Positions 22,174 through 25,481 of a DNA stretch of 25,481 bases are shown one piece after another. Under the pieces are notes generated by a model, which was not told the origin of the DNA, ran no database searches, and saw nothing but the letters and a program-made list of their open reading frames with translations. The stretch is from contig JAURQY010000001.1 in the NCBI GenBank assembly GCA_030835875.1, positions 1 through 25,481 on the forward strand, read 5' to 3'. The position numbers and the translations under genes are program-made. Within the stretch, counting starts at the first letter, position 1. Each line of letters opens with the position of its first letter. The stretch is from Nitriliruptorales bacterium (GTDB lineage: Bacteria; Actinomycetota; Nitriliruptoria; Nitriliruptorales; Nitriliruptoraceae).

Positions 22174-24213
22174 GTGAGCGATGGAGCGATCGAGGGCCTG
22201 CTCGACGAGCAGCGCCGGTTCCCCCCCGTAGAGCCCCACGCCGTGCGGACCGGCATCGTCGACGATGCGCTCCATGTCGCGGCGGCGCAGGACCCAGAGG
22301 CGTTCTGGGCGGAACAGGCCCGCACGCTCGCCTGGATGCGACCGTTCACAGAGGTGCTGGACTGGCAGCCCCCGTCAGCTCGTTGGTTCTCCGACGGGAC
22401 CCTCAACGCGAGCGTCAACTGCGTCGACCGGCACGTGGAGGCCGGTCACGGCGACCGGGTCGCGTTCCACTGGGAGGGTGAACCGGGCGACACCCGGACC
22501 ATCACGTACGCGGAACTGCTGGACAGCGTGTCCCGAACAGCCAACGCGCTGCGTGCACTCGGTGTCGAGCGTGGGGACCGTGTCGCCGTCTACCTCCCGA
22601 TGATCCCGGAGCTCGCGATCACGATGCTGGCCTGCGCCCGGATCGGAGCGGTGCACTCGGTCGTGTTCGGCGGCTTCAGCGCGAACGCCCTGCGCGAGCG
22701 CATCGACGACTCCTCCTGCCGTGTGCTCGTCACCGCCGATGCGGCGCACCGGCGCGGCTCGACGTTCCCGCTCAAGCAGCAGGCGGACGAGGCGGTCGAG
22801 AGCTCCCCGTCGATCCAGCGCGTGCTCGTGGTCCGACGCACCGGCGAGGACGTCACGATGACCGAAGGGCGCGACGTCTGGTGGCACGAGCTGGTCGAGC
22901 AGCAGTCGACGACGTGCGAGCCGGAGGAGATGGGCGCGGAGGACCTGCTCTTCCTCCTGTACACGTCGGGCACGACCGGTCGGCCGAAGGGCATCATGCA
23001 CACGACCGGCGGCTACCTGACGCAGGCATCGTTCACGCACCGTGTCGTGTTCGACCTCGACGCCGAGCACGACGTCTACTGGTGCGCAGCGGACATCGGC
23101 TGGGTCACTGGGCACTCCTACATCGTCTACGGACCGCTCGCGAACGGTGCGACGTCGGTCATGTACGAGGGGACGCCGAACTTCCCGCGCGAGGACCGTT
23201 TCTGGGAGATCGTCGCCCGCTACGGGGTGACGCAGCTCTACACCGCACCGACCGCGATCCGCGCGTTCATGAAGTGGGGGCGCCAGCACCCCGACGGTCA
23301 TGACCTGTCGAGCCTGCGCGTGCTCGGCAGCGTCGGAGAACCGATCAACCCCGAGGCGTGGATGTGGTACCGCGACGTCATCGGCGCGGGACGCACCCCC
23401 GTCGTCGACACGTGGTGGCAGACCGAGACCGGCGCGATGATGATCGCCCCCCTGCCGGGGGTGACGATCACGAAGCCCGGATCGGCGACGTACCCGCTGC
23501 CCGGGATCTCCGCGACGGTCGTCGACGACCGCGGCGACGAGGTCGCAGCACCCGGAGGCGGCTACCTCGTCCTCGACCGCCCGTGGCCCTCGATGCTGCG
23601 CGGCATCTGGGGCGACGAGACCCGCTACCGGGAGACCTACTGGTCGCGCTTCCCGGGCCGGTACTTCGCGGGAGACGGCGCGAAGCGGGACGCCGATGGT
23701 TCCTTCTGGCTGCTCGGACGCGTGGATGATGTGATGAACGTCTCGGGTCACCGGCTGTCGACCACCGAGATCGAGTCGGCGCTCGTCAGCCATCCTTCGG
23801 TCGCCGAGGCAGCCGTCATCGGACGGACGGATGCGCTCACCGGGCAGGCCATCGCCGCGTTCGTCACGCCGAGGGTCGGCTTCTCCGGCGACGAGGGCCT
23901 GGCGAAGGAGCTGCGCGAGCACGTCGCGCGCATGATCTCTCCGATCGCGAGACCTGCGTCGCTGCTGTTCACGGCCGACCTGCCGAAGACGCGCTCGGGG
24001 AAGATCATGCGTCGCCTGCTCCGCGACATCGCCGAGGACAATGCGCTCGGCGACACCACGACGCTCGCTGACGCCGACGTCGTCGACGCGATCAAGGATC
24101 GGTACCTCGCCGCACCCTCGGCGGACGACGAGGACCGACCGGGCGCCCGATACCTTCGAACGTCCCGGCCCGAGCAGCGGACCGCATTCGGGCGCGACCA
24201 CGCGGAGACCTGA
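22174..24213 (+). CDS. acs: Acetyl-CoA synthetase (AMP-forming)
   Basis: This 679-residue enzyme activates acetate to acetyl-AMP and acetyl-CoA. Motifs are in family order: AMP-binding loop YTSGTTGRPKG (263-273), CAADIGWVTGHSYIVYGPL, DTWWQTETG with W414 at the acetate-pocket position of Salmonella Acs, GRVDDVMNVSGHRLSTTEIE, and PKTRSGKIMRR with the regulatory lysine K610 that acetyltransferases modify in relatives. It is slightly long, with a polar tail of about 30 residues. GTG 22174 has GGGGGA upstream. The next gene starts one base after its stop, indicating an operon with mrpA. A propionate-type enzyme is less likely given W414. Confidence 0.95.
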   Translation: MSDGAIEGLLDEQRRFPPVEPHAVRTGIVDDALHVAAAQDPEAFWAEQARTLAWMRPFTEVLDWQPPSARWFSDGTLNASVNCVDRHVEAGHGDRVAFHWEGEPGDTRTITYAELLDSVSRTANALRALGVERGDRVAVYLPMIPELAITMLACARIGAVHSVVFGGFSANALRERIDDSSCRVLVTADAAHRRGSTFPLKQQADEAVESSPSIQRVLVVRRTGEDVTMTEGRDVWWHELVEQQSTTCEPEEMGAEDLLFLLYTSGTTGRPKGIMHTTGGYLTQASFTHRVVFDLDAEHDVYWCAADIGWVTGHSYIVYGPLANGATSVMYEGTPNFPREDRFWEIVARYGVTQLYTAPTAIRAFMKWGRQHPDGHDLSSLRVLGSVGEPINPEAWMWYRDVIGAGRTPVVDTWWQTETGAMMIAPLPGVTITKPGSATYPLPGISATVVDDRGDEVAAPGGGYLVLDRPWPSMLRGIWGDETRYRETYWSRFPGRYFAGDGAKRDADGSFWLLGRVDDVMNVSGHRLSTTEIESALVSHPSVAEAAVIGRTDALTGQAIAAFVTPRVGFSGDEGLAKELREHVARMISPIARPASLLFTADLPKTRSGKIMRRLLRDIAEDNALGDTTTLADADVVDAIKDRYLAAPSADDEDRPGARYLRTSRPEQRTAFGRDHAET

Positions 24214-24214
24214 C

Positions 24215-25481
24215 GTGCTGCTGCCCTCGGTGGTGGCCGCGCCGATCATCGCGGCGGCACTGACCCCGCTGCTCGGACGGCTGCTCGGACGACGTGTGGC
24301 TGCCGTCGGCGCGGTCGTGCTCCTCGGTGTCGTCGGAGCGCTCGCACTGCAGGTCCCCGACGTCCTCGACGGACGGGTCCGCACCTCGTCGACCCCGTGG
24401 CTGCCCGCCATCGGCCTGGACCTCGACCTCCGGCTGGACGCGCTCGCGCTCGTGTTCGCGCTCGTCATCGCCGGCATCGGCGTCATGGTCCTCGTCTACG
24501 CCTGGCGCTACTTCGCAGCGGACGACCCGGCCGCCGTCCGGATCAGCGCGCTCCTCACCTTCTTCGCCGGCGCGATGCTCGGCGTGGTGCTCGCCGACGA
24601 CGTCATCCTGCTCTTCATCGCATGGGAGCTCACGAGCATCACGAGCTTCTTCCTCATCGGTGGCGACGGGAAGGGGCGGAAGGGTGCGACGCGTGCGCTG
24701 CTCGTGACCGCGCTCGGTGGTCTCGCCCTGCTCGCCGCGGCGGTGCTCCTCACGCTGGCGGCCGGCACGTCGTCGCTGGCAGGGATCGCGAACGGCGCCG
24801 CCGCCGTGCAGGCGTCCCCGTTCCTCGCTGCCATCGTCGTCCTCCTGCTCCTCGCGGCAGGATCGAAGTCGGCGCAGTTCCCGCTCCACTTCTGGCTGCC
24901 CGGCGCGATGGTCGCACCGACACCGGTGTCCACGTACCTGCACGCTGCGACGATGGTGAAGGCCGGCGTCTACCTGCTGCTCCGTATGGCACCGGTGTTC
25001 GACGGCGTCGCGCTGTGGCAGGTGAGCCTCGTGCTCATCGGCGGTCTGACCGCCGTGCTCGGGGCGTGGGTCGCCACGGTCCAGCACGACCTGAAGCGGC
25101 TCATGGCCTACTCGACGGTCAGCCAACTGGGGCTGCTCACCGCGCTCGTCGGACTGGGCACCCCGCTCGCCCTCGGCATCGCGACGCTGCACGTCGCGGC
25201 CCACGCGCTGTTCAAGGCGGCGCTGTTCATGACGGTCGGTGTCATCGACCATGAGACCGGCACCCGGGACCTCCGCGAGCTCGGCGGCCTCCGACGCTCG
25301 CTCCCCCTCACCGCTGCGGCGGGCGGCCTCGCCGCCCTGTCGATGGCCGGCCTGCCGCCGCTCCTCGGCTTCGTGACCAAGGAGGAGGCGCTGGCTGCGT
25401 TCGTCAAGGGGACCGGCACGGTCGCATGGCTCGGCACGGCCGGGCTCATCCTCATCGTCGTCGCGAGCATCGGCACCGTCG
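24215..25481 (+). CDS. mrpA: Mrp-type Na+/H+ antiporter subunit A (5' part; runs off window)
   Basis: The first 422 residues of a polytopic protein are visible; MrpA is usually 750-980 residues. It shows the proton-conducting antiporter domain shared with NuoL: WELTSITSFFLIG (E138), AGSKSAQFPLHFWLPGAM (K218), STYLHAATMVKAGVYLL (K249), DLKRLMAYSTVSQLG, HALFKAALFM (K334) and GFVTKEE (K389). The N-terminus (LDLDLRLDALALVFAL and IAGIGVMVLVYAWRYF) favours MrpA over NuoL. GTG 24215 is set by GGAG 7 bases upstream inside the acs end. If MrpA, further mrp genes should follow beyond the window. Confidence 0.88.
   Translation, partial: MLLPSVVAAPIIAAALTPLLGRLLGRRVAAVGAVVLLGVVGALALQVPDVLDGRVRTSSTPWLPAIGLDLDLRLDALALVFALVIAGIGVMVLVYAWRYFAADDPAAVRISALLTFFAGAMLGVVLADDVILLFIAWELTSITSFFLIGGDGKGRKGATRALLVTALGGLALLAAAVLLTLAAGTSSLAGIANGAAAVQASPFLAAIVVLLLLAAGSKSAQFPLHFWLPGAMVAPTPVSTYLHAATMVKAGVYLLLRMAPVFDGVALWQVSLVLIGGLTAVLGAWVATVQHDLKRLMAYSTVSQLGLLTALVGLGTPLALGIATLHVAAHALFKAALFMTVGVIDHETGTRDLRELGGLRRSLPLTAAAGGLAALSMAGLPPLLGFVTKEEALAAFVKGTGTVAWLGTAGLILIVVASIGTV

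Noticed and set aside
22375..24486. 703-codon open frame on the minus strand
   Set aside because: It is antisense to acs and the start of mrpA, with Arg/Asp/Gly-rich composition and no recognisable domain.

Overview
The window (about 25.5 kb) comes from a very GC-rich bacterial chromosome, almost certainly an actinobacterium. It has many GTG starts, overlapping ATGA/GTGA stop-start junctions, TANNNT-type -10 elements, and DtxR/IdeR-type iron boxes. Gene content is mostly housekeeping and transport. I see no transposase, integrase, phage gene or CRISPR array. No gene-free stretch exceeds about 220 bp. I cannot assign a class or genus from the sequence alone.

Left part (1-5004): an iron-uptake locus. 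A DtxR-family regulator and a truncated TlpA-like thioredoxin run leftward. An FbpC-type ATPase runs rightward and meets the FbpB permease and FbpA ferric-binding lipoprotein, which run leftward. An iron box lies at each outer edge (1147-1165 and 4986-5004), so the two halves of one transporter appear to be transcribed toward each other under the same control. The regulator lacks several classical DtxR metal ligands.

Middle part (5074-10265, rightward): a probably leaderless unknown gene overlapping an MpaB/DUF2236 oxygenase-like gene; then a tightly overlapping beta-phosphoglucomutase-like HAD, purK and purE; then a two-TM RCK potassium channel.

10292-13131 (leftward): two small multi-TM proteins, one with a conserved-looking GCPTCNK motif, and a 30-residue single-TM protein at 11369-11461 with a strong ribosome binding site. 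These are followed by a TetR regulator, a YgjP/DUF45 metallopeptidase and tRNA-Val(GAC).

13210-20826: a DUF4864-like lipoprotein, a divergent type-1 periplasmic-binding lipoprotein and a LivJ-like binding lipoprotein run rightward. They meet a leftward livH-livM-livG-livF operon, forming a branched-chain amino acid (or similar) ABC importer. The LivH protein is an unusual fusion: signal peptide, extracellular beta-sandwich-like domain, then the permease.

20937-25481: tRNA-Cys and the RsgA GTPase run leftward. Divergently, acetyl-CoA synthetase is followed after one base by the start of an MrpA-type Na+/H+ antiporter subunit that runs off the window. The most notable items are the LivH fusion, the split iron transporter with its degenerate regulator, the CPTC membrane protein with its micro-protein neighbour, the acs-mrpA junction, and a tRNA-Val with C at position 33.
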